Shown here: piece by piece, positions 17,121 through 25,752 of the stretch
How the letters are laid out: every line of letters begins with the position of its first letter
How positions within the stretch are numbered: the stretch's first letter is position 1
DNA from: Natranaerofaba carboxydovora
GTDB taxonomy: Bacteria; Bacillota; Natranaerobiia; Natranaerobiales; Natranaerofabaceae
Direction of reading: 5' to 3'
DNA: 64,000 nt
NCBI RefSeq assembly: GCF_022539405.1
Contig: NZ_CP054394.1
Span: forward strand, 498,501 to 562,500
Position numbers and translations under genes: made by a program
The notes under the pieces: model-generated
The model's input: the letters and a program-made list of their open reading frames with translations, nothing else
What the model was told of the DNA's origin: nothing
Databases searched by the model: none

Positions 17121-18152
17121 ATGAGAGTTAATAATAAGTTTGAAACTGCAGATCCTCTAATCAAAATAAAAGGTTTAAATGTCAAATTTCATACAAAGGA
17201 CCAAATCGTCAATGCAGTACAGGGCGTAGACTTACAAATTAAAAATAATACTACCACTGCGCTTATTGGTGAAACTGGCTGTGGCAAATCAGTGATTGGC
17301 AAGTCAATAATGAGGATTTTGCCACCTAATGCGCATATTGATGGCAAAATTTATTTTAAAGGTGAGAACCTCTTGGATTTAAATAGTAAAAAAATGCAGC
17401 GGTTAAGAGGAAAAGAACTTGCTGTAATCCCCCAAAATCCATCAAAATCTTTAAATCCTGTTCTAAAGATCAAGACTCAGGTTGTTGAAACTTTAAAAAA
17501 ACACTCTAGTATTTCTCATAAAGAAGCAGAAAAGAAAACTTTAAATATTTTTGAAAGATTAAACTTACCATCCCCAAAAGACCAAATGGAAAAATATCCT
17601 CATCAGCTTAGTGGAGGGATGAATCAAAGGGTGCTTGCGGCAATCAGTATGTCTTCGGATCCTTCACTGCTGGTAGCAGATGAACCAACAAAAGGACTTG
17701 ATGCGATAGTTCGTAGAAAAGTGGTCGAGCTAATTAAAGAGCTGAAAGAGCTAACGGGCTCGTCTATATTGTTAATTACTCATGATTTAAAAGTTGCTTC
17801 TTATCTGTGTGATGAAGTTGGGATTATGTATCGTGGAGAAATAGTTGAATATACAGGTATAGATTCTTTTCTTAATAATCCAGCTCATCCATATTCCAAA
17901 GCACTTTTGAATTCTTTGCCCGAAAACGGATTAAATCCAATTAAGAGGCTTACACCGCAAATTACAACTACAAAAACTCAAGATGAATTTGAATTTAATG
18001 GCTGTAAGTTTTTTGATTATTGTCCTAATTCTATTTCTAAATGCAAAAACAATCATCCCCCTCTCTTTAATTTGGAAGGAGATAGAATGGTGAGGTGCTT
18101 TCTTGGTGATAAAAGTAGAGAACTTGACAAAAAAGTTTCCTGTCTCGGCTAA
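17121..18152 (+). CDS. ABC importer ATP-binding protein 1 (NikD/DppD-like)
   Basis: A 343-residue ATPase with Walker A GETGCGKS, signature LSGGMNQR, Walker B LLVADEPTKGLD and the H-loop in LITHDLK. The C-terminal oligopeptide-transporter extension holds a four-cysteine pattern (GCKFFDYCPNS...C...C) that in relatives binds an iron-sulfur cluster. A start near a GAGGG site is supported. Its 3' end overlaps the second ATPase gene by 47-50 bases in another frame. Confidence 0.93.
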   Translation: MRVNNKFETADPLIKIKGLNVKFHTKDQIVNAVQGVDLQIKNNTTTALIGETGCGKSVIGKSIMRILPPNAHIDGKIYFKGENLLDLNSKKMQRLRGKELAVIPQNPSKSLNPVLKIKTQVVETLKKHSSISHKEAEKKTLNIFERLNLPSPKDQMEKYPHQLSGGMNQRVLAAISMSSDPSLLVADEPTKGLDAIVRRKVVELIKELKELTGSSILLITHDLKVASYLCDEVGIMYRGEIVEYTGIDSFLNNPAHPYSKALLNSLPENGLNPIKRLTPQITTTKTQDEFEFNGCKFFDYCPNSISKCKNNHPPLFNLEGDRMVRCFLGDKSRELDKKVSCLG

Positions 18153-18897
18153 TATATTTAAGAAATCCTATTTTGCTGCTGTAGATGATGTATCTTTTGA
18201 GATAAAAAAAGGTGAAACTTTTGGCCTGGTGGGAGAGAGTGGTTGTGGAAAATCTACACTTGCCCATTTGTTGTTGAAACTTTTAGAACCTAGCGAAGGT
18301 AATATTATTATAGATGGGTTGGATATAACTAAACTAAAGCCAAAACAATTATTTGAACTTCGATCAAAGATACAAATTGTCTTTCAACATCCCGAGTCCT
18401 CTTTTAACCCAATGTTTAAAATTTATAAAAGTATGGTAGAACCTTTAAGGCTTCACAGGTTAGTTAAAGATAAAACCGAAGAAAAGCATTTGATTCACCG
18501 CTCTCTTGATATGGTAGGGCTTAAAGAAGGGCATTTGAAGCGTTATCCTCATGAACTAAGTGGAGGGCAGATACAAAGGCTTGTACTGGCAAGAATTTTG
18601 TTATTAAAACCTCAAATTATAGTTGCAGATGAGCCAACTTCAATGTTAGATGTTTCAGTTCAAGCCCAGGTTTTAAGCTTACTAAAAGAGCTCCAACTAA
18701 ACTTGGATATAACTCTTGTTTTAATATCTCATGACCTAGAAGTGATACGCTTTACTAGTGATAGGCTTGGGGTTATGCATGAGGGCAAACTTGTTGAACA
18801 AGGACAATCTGACGAAATACTAAATAACCCAAGTCATCCGTATTCAAAAGAATTAATCAGTGCTTTTGATAATTTTAGGATGAAAAATTTTGGTTAA
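18103..18897 (+). CDS. ABC importer ATP-binding protein 2 (NikE/DppF-like)
   Basis: A 264-residue ATPase with Walker A GESGCGKS, signature LSGGQIQR, Walker B IIVADEPTSMLD and H-loop SHD. The start is TTG at 18103 or GTG at 18106, both served by GAGGTG inside the upstream gene. It lacks the C-terminal cysteine extension, as usual for the NikE-type subunit. It ends the operon, followed by an intrinsic terminator. Confidence 0.92.
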   Translation: MVIKVENLTKKFPVSANIFKKSYFAAVDDVSFEIKKGETFGLVGESGCGKSTLAHLLLKLLEPSEGNIIIDGLDITKLKPKQLFELRSKIQIVFQHPESSFNPMFKIYKSMVEPLRLHRLVKDKTEEKHLIHRSLDMVGLKEGHLKRYPHELSGGQIQRLVLARILLLKPQIIVADEPTSMLDVSVQAQVLSLLKELQLNLDITLVLISHDLEVIRFTSDRLGVMHEGKLVEQGQSDEILNNPSHPYSKELISAFDNFRMKNFG

Positions 18898-18919
18898 TTA
18901 CTGCTTTTATTTCAAATAT

Positions 18920-18946
18920 GTGGTAGAATAAAATTACCACTTTTTT
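18920..18946 (+). terminator. Intrinsic terminator of the nickel-type ABC operon
   Basis: The stem gtggta / taccac with a 9-base loop is followed directly by TTTTTT. It sits 22 bases beyond the last ATPase stop. Confidence 0.75.
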
Positions 18947-18962
18947 GTTTGGGGGTGGAAAA

Positions 18963-20912
18963 ATGAGTTTAGATACTAGGCATCCCCGTTATTATCTAGA
19001 AACGATTAAAAGAATTTCTCCGTTCTCATTACTAGACGAACAGACTATTGAATCTGTAATTGACGACTTGACTATAAAACACTATCCTCCAGGTAAGTAT
19101 GTTTTTAAAGATCAGGAAAAGAGTACAGGATACTTATATATGGTTTTGTCTGGGAAAGCTGAAGTGATGGTTAAAAAAGGGGCTGAAGAGGTAAAAGGTG
19201 GTGAAAAAAAGCCTTATAACTTTTTTGGTGAAGCAGGTTTTTTTGCTGGCGAACAATACTTAAGTGCGGTTAAAGCTGCTGATGATAATGATCTGATATG
19301 CCTGGCTATTGAAGAAGAGACTTTCGAGTTTTTATCTAACAAAAATCCAGAATTTTCTCAATATTTTTTGAAAGCACTTGGGGAAAAGGTGAAAAGACTT
19401 GATAAGAAAAATGTACAAAAAGAAGAAGGCGCAGAAGTCACAGGTTCATTCAGTATTGAAAGTTCATACTTAAATACCAGTATAAAAGAGGTCATGAATT
19501 ATCCAGTCATAAAATGTAATTATAATGATTCTGTGCAAAAAGCAGCGAAAGTAATGAAAGAAAAGGATGTAAGCTCTGTCGTTGTAGTAGATGACAACGA
19601 GACACCGCTAGGAATTATAACTGAAAAAGACTTGGTAAATGAAATAGTTGCTAAGAACTCGTCAAGTGTAAATAAAAAGGCTAAAGATGTCTACAACAAT
19701 ATGTTTACTTTATCCCCTGGTATGGAGATCTATCATGCACTTATATTAATGATTAGAAAGAGAATCAAACATTTAGTTATTACGAAAAATCAAGCTCTTA
19801 AAGGAATAATAACCATTAGAGACTTAATTGGCCCTAAAAGAGCAGGATTGTTAAGTATTATAGATAGTATTGAAAAAGCTGTTACTATAGAGGAACTAAA
19901 AAAAGTTAGAAAAGAAATAGATATTTTAATGGAAGAACTAGTAGAAGATAAAGCAAGTTCGAGAATGATTTGTACCTTTGTTACAGAATTTTTTGATCGA
20001 TTAACATACAAGGTGATTGAAATATGCGAAACCGAAATGGCGGATGAGGGTTATGGTTTGCCTCCAGTGAAATATAGTTTTATCAATATGGGCAGCAGCG
20101 GCAGAAGAGAGCAGTTTATAACTACTGATCAAGATAATGGGATTATATACCAGGATAGCGAAATATTGTCCAAAGAGTTAGATGAAAATGCTGTTCAAAA
20201 TTACTTTTTAGCCTTAGGGGATAAAATAATAGAAGGTCTATATGAAATAGGTTTCGAAAAATGCCCTGGAAAGGTTATGGCAAATAACCCTAAATGGTGC
20301 CGATCTTTTAGCAACTGGAAAAGTGAAATAGAAAACTGGATGAGAAGACCTAAAGAAAACAATATTAGGCGAATTACTATTTTCCTAGACTTTCGACATA
20401 TTTATGGTGAGAAAAAATACAGCGAGGAACTTAAAAAGTTTACAGTTAATACTTTTAAAAAGAACAGTATTATTCAGGAATTTTTGGCCAAAGATGATCT
20501 TAAGAGTAGTCCTCCGATTGGATTTTTTAATCAAATTAAGCCCCAAAAAGATAAGGAGTCTAATTATACGTTGGATTTAAAAAAGTCAGCCTGCGTCCAC
20601 ATTGTTGACTGTGTCAGGATTTTTTCTTTAAGAGAAGGAGTCTTACAAACAAATACTCACGATAGAATAAATTTGCTGCGAATGAAGAATGTATTTTCTC
20701 TAAAAGATGCAGAATCCATCAAATCAGCTTATGAAGTACTAATGATGTTAAGGATAAAAAACAGTATAAACAAAATTAAAAAAGGGAAACAGCCAGACAA
20801 TAAGATTATTTTAAAGAAACTTACCAAAAAAGAAAGAGAATCATTAAAGGAAGCTTTAACGGCTGCTAAAATGGCTCAGAACTTAATAAGCTATGCTTTT
20901 TTGAATAAGTAA
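18963..20912 (+). CDS. Cyclic-nucleotide-binding/CBS-domain protein with DUF294 nucleotidyltransferase
   Basis: The ATG at 18963 is chosen because GGGGGTGG lies just upstream; this gives 649 residues. In order: a cNMP-binding (CAP_ED) domain at about 15-140 (PPGKYVFKDQE..GKAEVMVKKG), a CBS pair at about 165-285 (VSSVVVVDDNETPLGIITEK), DUF294 with an incomplete nucleotidyltransferase-type GSSGRREQF motif near residue 380, and the DUF294_C helical domain. Such proteins are predicted signal-dependent nucleotidyltransferases, often near acetate or exonuclease genes. The sensed nucleotide and target are unknown. It is monocistronic here. Confidence 0.9.
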   Translation: MSLDTRHPRYYLETIKRISPFSLLDEQTIESVIDDLTIKHYPPGKYVFKDQEKSTGYLYMVLSGKAEVMVKKGAEEVKGGEKKPYNFFGEAGFFAGEQYLSAVKAADDNDLICLAIEEETFEFLSNKNPEFSQYFLKALGEKVKRLDKKNVQKEEGAEVTGSFSIESSYLNTSIKEVMNYPVIKCNYNDSVQKAAKVMKEKDVSSVVVVDDNETPLGIITEKDLVNEIVAKNSSSVNKKAKDVYNNMFTLSPGMEIYHALILMIRKRIKHLVITKNQALKGIITIRDLIGPKRAGLLSIIDSIEKAVTIEELKKVRKEIDILMEELVEDKASSRMICTFVTEFFDRLTYKVIEICETEMADEGYGLPPVKYSFINMGSSGRREQFITTDQDNGIIYQDSEILSKELDENAVQNYFLALGDKIIEGLYEIGFEKCPGKVMANNPKWCRSFSNWKSEIENWMRRPKENNIRRITIFLDFRHIYGEKKYSEELKKFTVNTFKKNSIIQEFLAKDDLKSSPPIGFFNQIKPQKDKESNYTLDLKKSACVHIVDCVRIFSLREGVLQTNTHDRINLLRMKNVFSLKDAESIKSAYEVLMMLRIKNSINKIKKGKQPDNKIILKKLTKKERESLKEALTAAKMAQNLISYAFLNK

Positions 20913-20984
20913 TGATGAATTAAAAACAAAACTTTGTTCATATGACTTTTTGCAGTAGAGTCAATAATAGGTAATCAATGGTTA

Positions 20985-21734
20985 TTAAGTTTCGATTTTT
21001 TTAAATACAGACCTTCCTATAACAAGCAAAATTGTTATTAAGGCCAGCAAAATAAAAAGGTCAAATAGATTCAAAAATCCAGCTTCAACATTCATAGTAG
21101 CCCGAAGAAGATTAACCCCATAAGTCATTGGGTTGAAACTAGTTAAAGTTGCTACGAATGGTGGAAGGTTTTCGATAGGAAATATAGCTCCCGACAAAAA
21201 GAACATTGGCAAGATTAGAAAATTCATTACTGTAGGAAAAGCTTCCATGTCATCGACTTTTGCAGCGATAACAGTGCCAAGTAAAGAGAAAAGCATAGCA
21301 ATAACTAGCATTACAGCAATAAATAAAGGTACAACGCCTATGTGCCCTAATCTATACCCCATTACTATACTGCTTAAAGCGAAAACGATTAATCCTTGAA
21401 GCATGGCGGTGATAGCTCCTCCAAGACAGCGTCCTATTAATAGACCTACCCTTGAAGCTGGAGCTACCAGAGTTTCTTTCAAAAAGCCGAATTTCTTATC
21501 CCAAATAATAGACATACCGTTCATCATTGAGCCGAAAAGAAGAGACATACCTATAATACCTGGGGTTAGGTACTGAATATAATCGATGTCACCGGCCTGC
21601 TCAAAAACCGGTCCAAAGCCAAGGCCTAATGCAAGTAAAAATAAAGTTGGTTGTGCTATTGAACCCAAAACTCTTGGTCTGGAGCGGTAAAATAATTTCA
21701 TCTGTCTAAGTGCCATCATATATATGACTTCCAC
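20985..21734 (-). CDS. ABC-2 type permease (drug/daunorubicin-type exporter)
   Basis: A 249-residue membrane protein with six hydrophobic segments, starting at GTG behind GAGGGGG. The central KFGFLKETLVAPASRVGLLIG is the conserved ABC-2 family motif of DrrB-like permeases, and a FPTVMNFLILPMFFLSGAIFP segment follows. Its ATPase is encoded 48 bases upstream. It probably exports a hydrophobic compound; the substrate is unknown. Confidence 0.92.
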   Translation of the reverse strand: MEVIYMMALRQMKLFYRSRPRVLGSIAQPTLFLLALGLGFGPVFEQAGDIDYIQYLTPGIIGMSLLFGSMMNGMSIIWDKKFGFLKETLVAPASRVGLLIGRCLGGAITAMLQGLIVFALSSIVMGYRLGHIGVVPLFIAVMLVIAMLFSLLGTVIAAKVDDMEAFPTVMNFLILPMFFLSGAIFPIENLPPFVATLTSFNPMTYGVNLLRATMNVEAGFLNLFDLFILLALITILLVIGRSVFKKIET

Positions 21735-21782
21735 AGATTAATCCCCCTCTAAACTAAGTGTGATTTTCCTAAAATTGGTATC

Positions 21783-22532
21783 TTAATATCTTAACTCATA
21801 ACCTGTGATTTCAAGAAAAGCTCTTTCAAGTGAACCTGTATTAGTTTTTTGCTTTATTTCATCTGTAGTACCTTCTGCAAAAATTTTACCGTTATCTATT
21901 ATAGCAATGTTACGAGCTACCTTTTCTGCTTCTTCAAGGTTATGGCTGGTCAGAAAAATCGTAATTTTGTAATCTTTGTTAACTTCTTCTATGTGGTTCC
22001 AGAGAAAAAAGCGAGTTTGGGCGTCTAAACCTGTAGTAGGTTCATCTAAAATCAGGATTTTTGGGAAATGTAAAAGCCCTCGTATAATTTCAATTCTTCT
22101 TTTCATACCACCGGAAAAAGTTTTTATCTGACTATCTTTTCGGTCCCATAAACCTACGTTATTTAACATATTTTCTATTCTGTCTTTTCTTTCGTTTTTT
22201 GGTACACCATAAAGTACACAGTGATAATAAAGATTTTCGTAAGCCGTTAGTTCACTGTCTAGAGTATGTTCTTGAAAAACCACTCCGATGGCTTCCCTGA
22301 TTTTGTGTTCGTCCTTTTCTATATCATAACCATTAACTTTTACTTCCCCGGAAGTAGGGCGAAGTACTGTAGTCAAAATTTTTATCGCTGTGCTTTTTCC
22401 TGCACCGTTTGGACCTAGAAAAGCAAATATATCTCCTTCTGGAACATTAAAAGAGATATCATTAACTGCTGTTAAACCATTAAATTTTTTCGTTAAATTA
22501 TTAACTTCAATTACCTGATTTTGATTTTCCAA
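21783..22532 (-). CDS. ABC-2 exporter ATP-binding protein (DrrA-like)
   Basis: A 249-residue ATPase from a TTG start behind AGGAGG. It shows Walker A GPNGAGKS, a QEHTLDSELTAYENL Q-loop region, signature FSGGMKRR, Walker B ILILDEPTTGLD and the H-loop in LTSHN, the set seen in daunorubicin-resistance-type ATPases. It pairs with the permease gene downstream. It directly follows the remnant of a MarR-type regulator whose stop overlaps this gene's ribosome site. Confidence 0.94.
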   Translation of the reverse strand: MENQNQVIEVNNLTKKFNGLTAVNDISFNVPEGDIFAFLGPNGAGKSTAIKILTTVLRPTSGEVKVNGYDIEKDEHKIREAIGVVFQEHTLDSELTAYENLYYHCVLYGVPKNERKDRIENMLNNVGLWDRKDSQIKTFSGGMKRRIEIIRGLLHFPKILILDEPTTGLDAQTRFFLWNHIEEVNKDYKITIFLTSHNLEEAEKVARNIAIIDNGKIFAEGTTDEIKQKTNTGSLERAFLEITGYELRY

Positions 22533-22543
22533 TTTGTTTCCTC

Positions 22544-22742
22544 CTATAGTTTTTGAGAACCTAATTGATTACTTATCTTGTTTAAAAGTATCGTAATTTT
22601 TTCATTTTCTTTGTTTGAAAGTCCTGTCTTCATTAGATACTTCTTTAATAATGTATCCTTTTTCTTCTAATTTTAGTGCCTCCCTGTTTGATGCCGCTTT
22701 GACCTGTCTGATAATTTTAAATTGAATTAGTTGACGTGTCAA
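22544..22742 (-). pseudogene. Decayed MarR-family regulator (C-terminal remnant, frameshifted)
   Basis: The minus strand encodes LEEKGYIIKEVSNEDR, the winged-helix wing of MarR proteins. A stop follows in that frame and a shifted frame reads LSNKENEKITILLNKISNQL, the expected C-terminal helix. Only ~65 of the usual ~140 residues remain and no complete reading frame exists. Its last stop overlaps the ribosome site of the ABC-2 ATPase gene, the normal position for a MarR gene leading an exporter operon. Confidence 0.65.
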
Positions 22743-22749
22743 CTAATTC
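22724..22749. promoter_or_regulatory. 26-bp palindromic MarR-type operator
   Basis: Two perfect 12-base arms (GAATTAGTTGAC and GTCAACTAATTC) flank a 2-base centre. The TTGAC/GTCAA core is typical of MarR-family operators. It sits at the 5' edge of the MarR remnant and upstream of the ABC-2 exporter genes. Confidence 0.7.
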
Positions 22750-22808
22750 TAAAACTGCATTTACTTGAGTCAAATATATAATATTTATCTCAATTATGTG
22801 TTAGAGTA

Positions 22809-22838
22809 TTCACAAATAAAATGAGGTTGTGTTATAAT
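22809..22838 (+). promoter_or_regulatory. Predicted sigma-A promoter of the aspartase operon
   Basis: The -35 TTCACA (22809-22814), an 18-base spacer and a perfect -10 TATAAT (22833-22838) lie 70 bases before the aspA start. Confidence 0.6.
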
Positions 22839-22907
22839 TACTTTGTGCTTTTTGCGGTGTTCTGATAGCTTTTGTAGACTAAAACATAAGGAGGTGAAAC
22901 AGTATTC

Positions 22908-24365
22908 ATGGAAACTGAAAAAGAGGTAGAAATGAGAACAGAAAAAGATGCATTTGGTGAAAAGAAAATTACGTCAGAAGCATATTATGGGATCCAAACA
23001 GTGCGTGCTAAAGAAAACTTTCCTATTACTGGTCACAAAATAAATCCTGAACTAATCAAATCTTTAGGTATGGTCAAATGGGCCTCCGCCAAAGCAAATA
23101 TGGAAAGAGGTAAATTATCCAAAAAGCTAGGTCAGGCTATTAAGCAAGCAAGTAAAGAGATGATGTCTGGAAAATTTGATGACCAATTCATTATTGATGT
23201 AATCCATGGTGGAGCTGGCACCCCTGTTAATATGAATGCTAATGAAATAATTGCAAACAGGGCTTTAGAATTAATTGGAGAAAAGAAAGGCTCTTATAAT
23301 ATTATTTCTCCAAATACTCACGTTAATATGTCCCAATCTACTAATGATGTAATACCAACTGCATTTAATATTGCATTAGTTAATTTAGGTAAAAAATTAA
23401 TAGCAAATCTTGATGATCTTCATGAAGCTTTATTTGATAAAGAAAAGGAATTTGATGATGTTCTAAAGACTGGTCGAACTCATCTACAAGATGCTGTGCC
23501 GATTAGATTAGGACAAGAGTTCGGAGCTTATACAAGGTTTGTATCTAGAGATATCAGAAGAATAGACAAGGCGCTAAAAGAGCTAAAATATATTAACCTT
23601 GGTGCTACTGCAGTTGGGACAGGCCTTAATGCAGATCTTATGTATATTGAAGAGGCTAGAGACCAGCTAAACTATATCAGTGGGTGGGAGCTTGAGATCA
23701 GTGAGCATTTAGTAGATGCTACCCAAAACATGGATGATTACGTTAACTTGTCAGGTGCACTAAAAACCTGTGCTGTTAATCTATCCAAAATGTGTAATGA
23801 TATTAGATTAATGGCTTCTGGGCCAAAATGTGGATTGATGGAAATTAAGCTTCCCGCAGTTCAAGCAGGATCTTCAATTATGCCTGGAAAGGTGAATCCT
23901 GTCATACCGGAAGTAATAAACCAAATTTCTTTTCAGGTTATTGGCAATGATCAGTCAATCTCAATGGCAGCTGAAGCTGGTCAGCTTGAATTAAATGTAA
24001 TGACTTCAGTATTATTTCACAATTTATTTGAGTCTTTAGAAAGCTTGACTAATGGTGTAGAAGTTTTAACTGAAAAATGCATTACCAAGATTAAAGCTAA
24101 CAAAGAACGCTGTTATGAGCTTGTAGAAAGAAGTATTGGTATAATTACTGCACTTAATCCTCATATAGGTTATGAAAACGCTTCAGAAGTAGCTTTTGAA
24201 TCTTTAGAAACTGGTAAGGGTGTAAGAGAAATAGTTTTAGAAAAGGGTTTACTTCCAGAGGAGAAGATAAATAAAATACTTCATCCTCAGGAAATGACTG
24301 AACCCGGGATAGCTGGTGATATAGATGATGATGGAACGTCTAACCTTTATTTTGGGAAGAAATAA
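22908..24365 (+). CDS. aspA: Aspartate ammonia-lyase (aspartase)
   Basis: A 485-residue fumarase/aspartase-superfamily enzyme, converting L-aspartate to fumarate and ammonia. The superfamily signature loop GSSIMPGKVNP carries the catalytic Ser. Substrate-site segments TGRTHLQDAVPIRLGQEF and SQSTNDVIPTAFNIA favour aspartase over fumarase. A strong AAGGAGGTG precedes the ATG; a second Met lies at residue 9. It leads a run with a transporter, an unknown protein and an asparaginase, which together suggest asparagine/aspartate catabolism. Confidence 0.93.
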   Translation: METEKEVEMRTEKDAFGEKKITSEAYYGIQTVRAKENFPITGHKINPELIKSLGMVKWASAKANMERGKLSKKLGQAIKQASKEMMSGKFDDQFIIDVIHGGAGTPVNMNANEIIANRALELIGEKKGSYNIISPNTHVNMSQSTNDVIPTAFNIALVNLGKKLIANLDDLHEALFDKEKEFDDVLKTGRTHLQDAVPIRLGQEFGAYTRFVSRDIRRIDKALKELKYINLGATAVGTGLNADLMYIEEARDQLNYISGWELEISEHLVDATQNMDDYVNLSGALKTCAVNLSKMCNDIRLMASGPKCGLMEIKLPAVQAGSSIMPGKVNPVIPEVINQISFQVIGNDQSISMAAEAGQLELNVMTSVLFHNLFESLESLTNGVEVLTEKCITKIKANKERCYELVERSIGIITALNPHIGYENASEVAFESLETGKGVREIVLEKGLLPEEKINKILHPQEMTEPGIAGDIDDDGTSNLYFGKK

Positions 24366-24400
24366 TATATTTACTAAACGTGAGAGGAGGAGATCAAGCG

Positions 24401-25672
24401 ATGTTATGGGCACAGTTAGTTATGGCACTTACATTGATTCTAATGATTAGCGGAAAGACCCCTTTATACATCACTGCGATTGTAGGTGCAACTGTATCAG
24501 GGATAGTAGCGGGTTTTCCTATTACAGGTGACGAAGGCACAACGATAGTTTCAATGGTTAATGATGGACTAAACCCTGTAATAGCTGATATGGCCGGGGT
24601 GTTATTATTTATAGGAATTATGGAGAAAGCTGGATTTTTGGATGCTATAATCAAAAAGATCATCTATGTAGGTCGGAAATTAGGTGGAGGGCCTGGTGTA
24701 TGTACTGCAGGAGGTATTGCAGCAGGAGTGATCGGAGCACTAACTGGATTTACTCAGCCTGCAATAACAGCGTCAGTAACTGGACCTGCAGCCACAAAAC
24801 TAGGTGTAGATGCTAATAAAGTTGCTGGTGTTCAAGCACATGCAGGACATTTGGGTAACTTTGGAGGCTTTACCCATCCAACCCAGGTCGCTGTTATAGC
24901 TACTGCAGGTATCGGTTTTGGTATGATAAATTTAATTGGAACGCTAACAGCTCTTTCGGTATTTGCAATTAGTTACTTGAGACTAAAAAGAGAAGAAGTA
25001 AGCAAAAGAATTGAACTATCTAAAGAAAAAATTGATGAAATTGCTGCTTCTTTAGAAGATAGTGAAGTGGACTCTTTCGGTAAGGCCATTTTCCCCTTTA
25101 TAGTTCTAGTTGTTGGATTTGCCATGGGGTATCCTGTCTTTATAGTAGGTATCCTATGTTCACTGTTAGTTGCATTTCTTGGAGGAATATCTCTATTTGA
25201 TGGTGAAAAAGCAATGTTAGAGGGTGCTAAAAGAGTAGCTACCCCTCTTGTTGCAACAATTGGTTTCTTGTTTATGTCATCTGTTATCGAGAATATTGGA
25301 CTGCCAGATTTATTATCAGTTTGGTTTGATCCTGTCTTAAGTGTGGCTCCAATTCAAACAATGTTTATTGTGTCTGCTCTAGCAGGATTTGTAACCCAGT
25401 CGAAGGGAGCTTCTGCTGCAATAGTAGTTCCATTTTTGGGAATAGTATTAAATACAGGTGTTGATCCGCTAACTGCAGCAGCTGCTGCAGCAGGCCCTGC
25501 CGCGTTAATGCAGTACTTTTTAACTGGTGGGCCGGTAGCTGCACTAGCAACGGCGATTCCTGTAGTTCCAGGCTCAGAACTAAAGCCTGCAAACAAGTTC
25601 CAGAGACCATCAATATTAGGAGGTCTTGCAGTATTGTTTGTAATTACTCTTTTGATGGGAATAATATTATAA
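24401..25672 (+). CDS. Ion-transporter-superfamily permease (GntP/DcuC/CitM-like), probable dicarboxylate or amino acid transporter
   Basis: The ATG at 24401 is chosen because GGAGGAG lies 10 bases upstream; this gives 423 residues. There are eleven or so hydrophobic segments. Two Gly/Ala-rich re-entrant-like motifs (ALTGFTQPAITASVTGPAA and GFVTQSKGASAAIVVPFLG) resemble the IT-superfamily substrate loops. It lies between aspartase and asparaginase genes, so aspartate/asparagine uptake or aspartate/fumarate exchange is likely. An intrinsic terminator follows. I cannot place it in a named family with certainty. Confidence 0.8.
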   Translation: MLWAQLVMALTLILMISGKTPLYITAIVGATVSGIVAGFPITGDEGTTIVSMVNDGLNPVIADMAGVLLFIGIMEKAGFLDAIIKKIIYVGRKLGGGPGVCTAGGIAAGVIGALTGFTQPAITASVTGPAATKLGVDANKVAGVQAHAGHLGNFGGFTHPTQVAVIATAGIGFGMINLIGTLTALSVFAISYLRLKREEVSKRIELSKEKIDEIAASLEDSEVDSFGKAIFPFIVLVVGFAMGYPVFIVGILCSLLVAFLGGISLFDGEKAMLEGAKRVATPLVATIGFLFMSSVIENIGLPDLLSVWFDPVLSVAPIQTMFIVSALAGFVTQSKGASAAIVVPFLGIVLNTGVDPLTAAAAAAGPAALMQYFLTGGPVAALATAIPVVPGSELKPANKFQRPSILGGLAVLFVITLLMGIIL

Positions 25673-25683
25673 TGTAACTAAAC

Positions 25684-25722
25684 AAGTCAGCCCCATACTT
25701 TGATGATTTTGGGGCTGACTTT
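25684..25722 (+). terminator. Intrinsic terminator after the transporter gene
   Basis: The 12-bp stem aagtcagcccca / tggggctgactt ends in TTTATTT. It separates aspA-transporter from the next two genes, so downstream expression would need read-through or its own promoter. Confidence 0.8.
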
Positions 25723-25752
25723 ATTTAACAGTAGTAACAGGAGGAATTGTGG

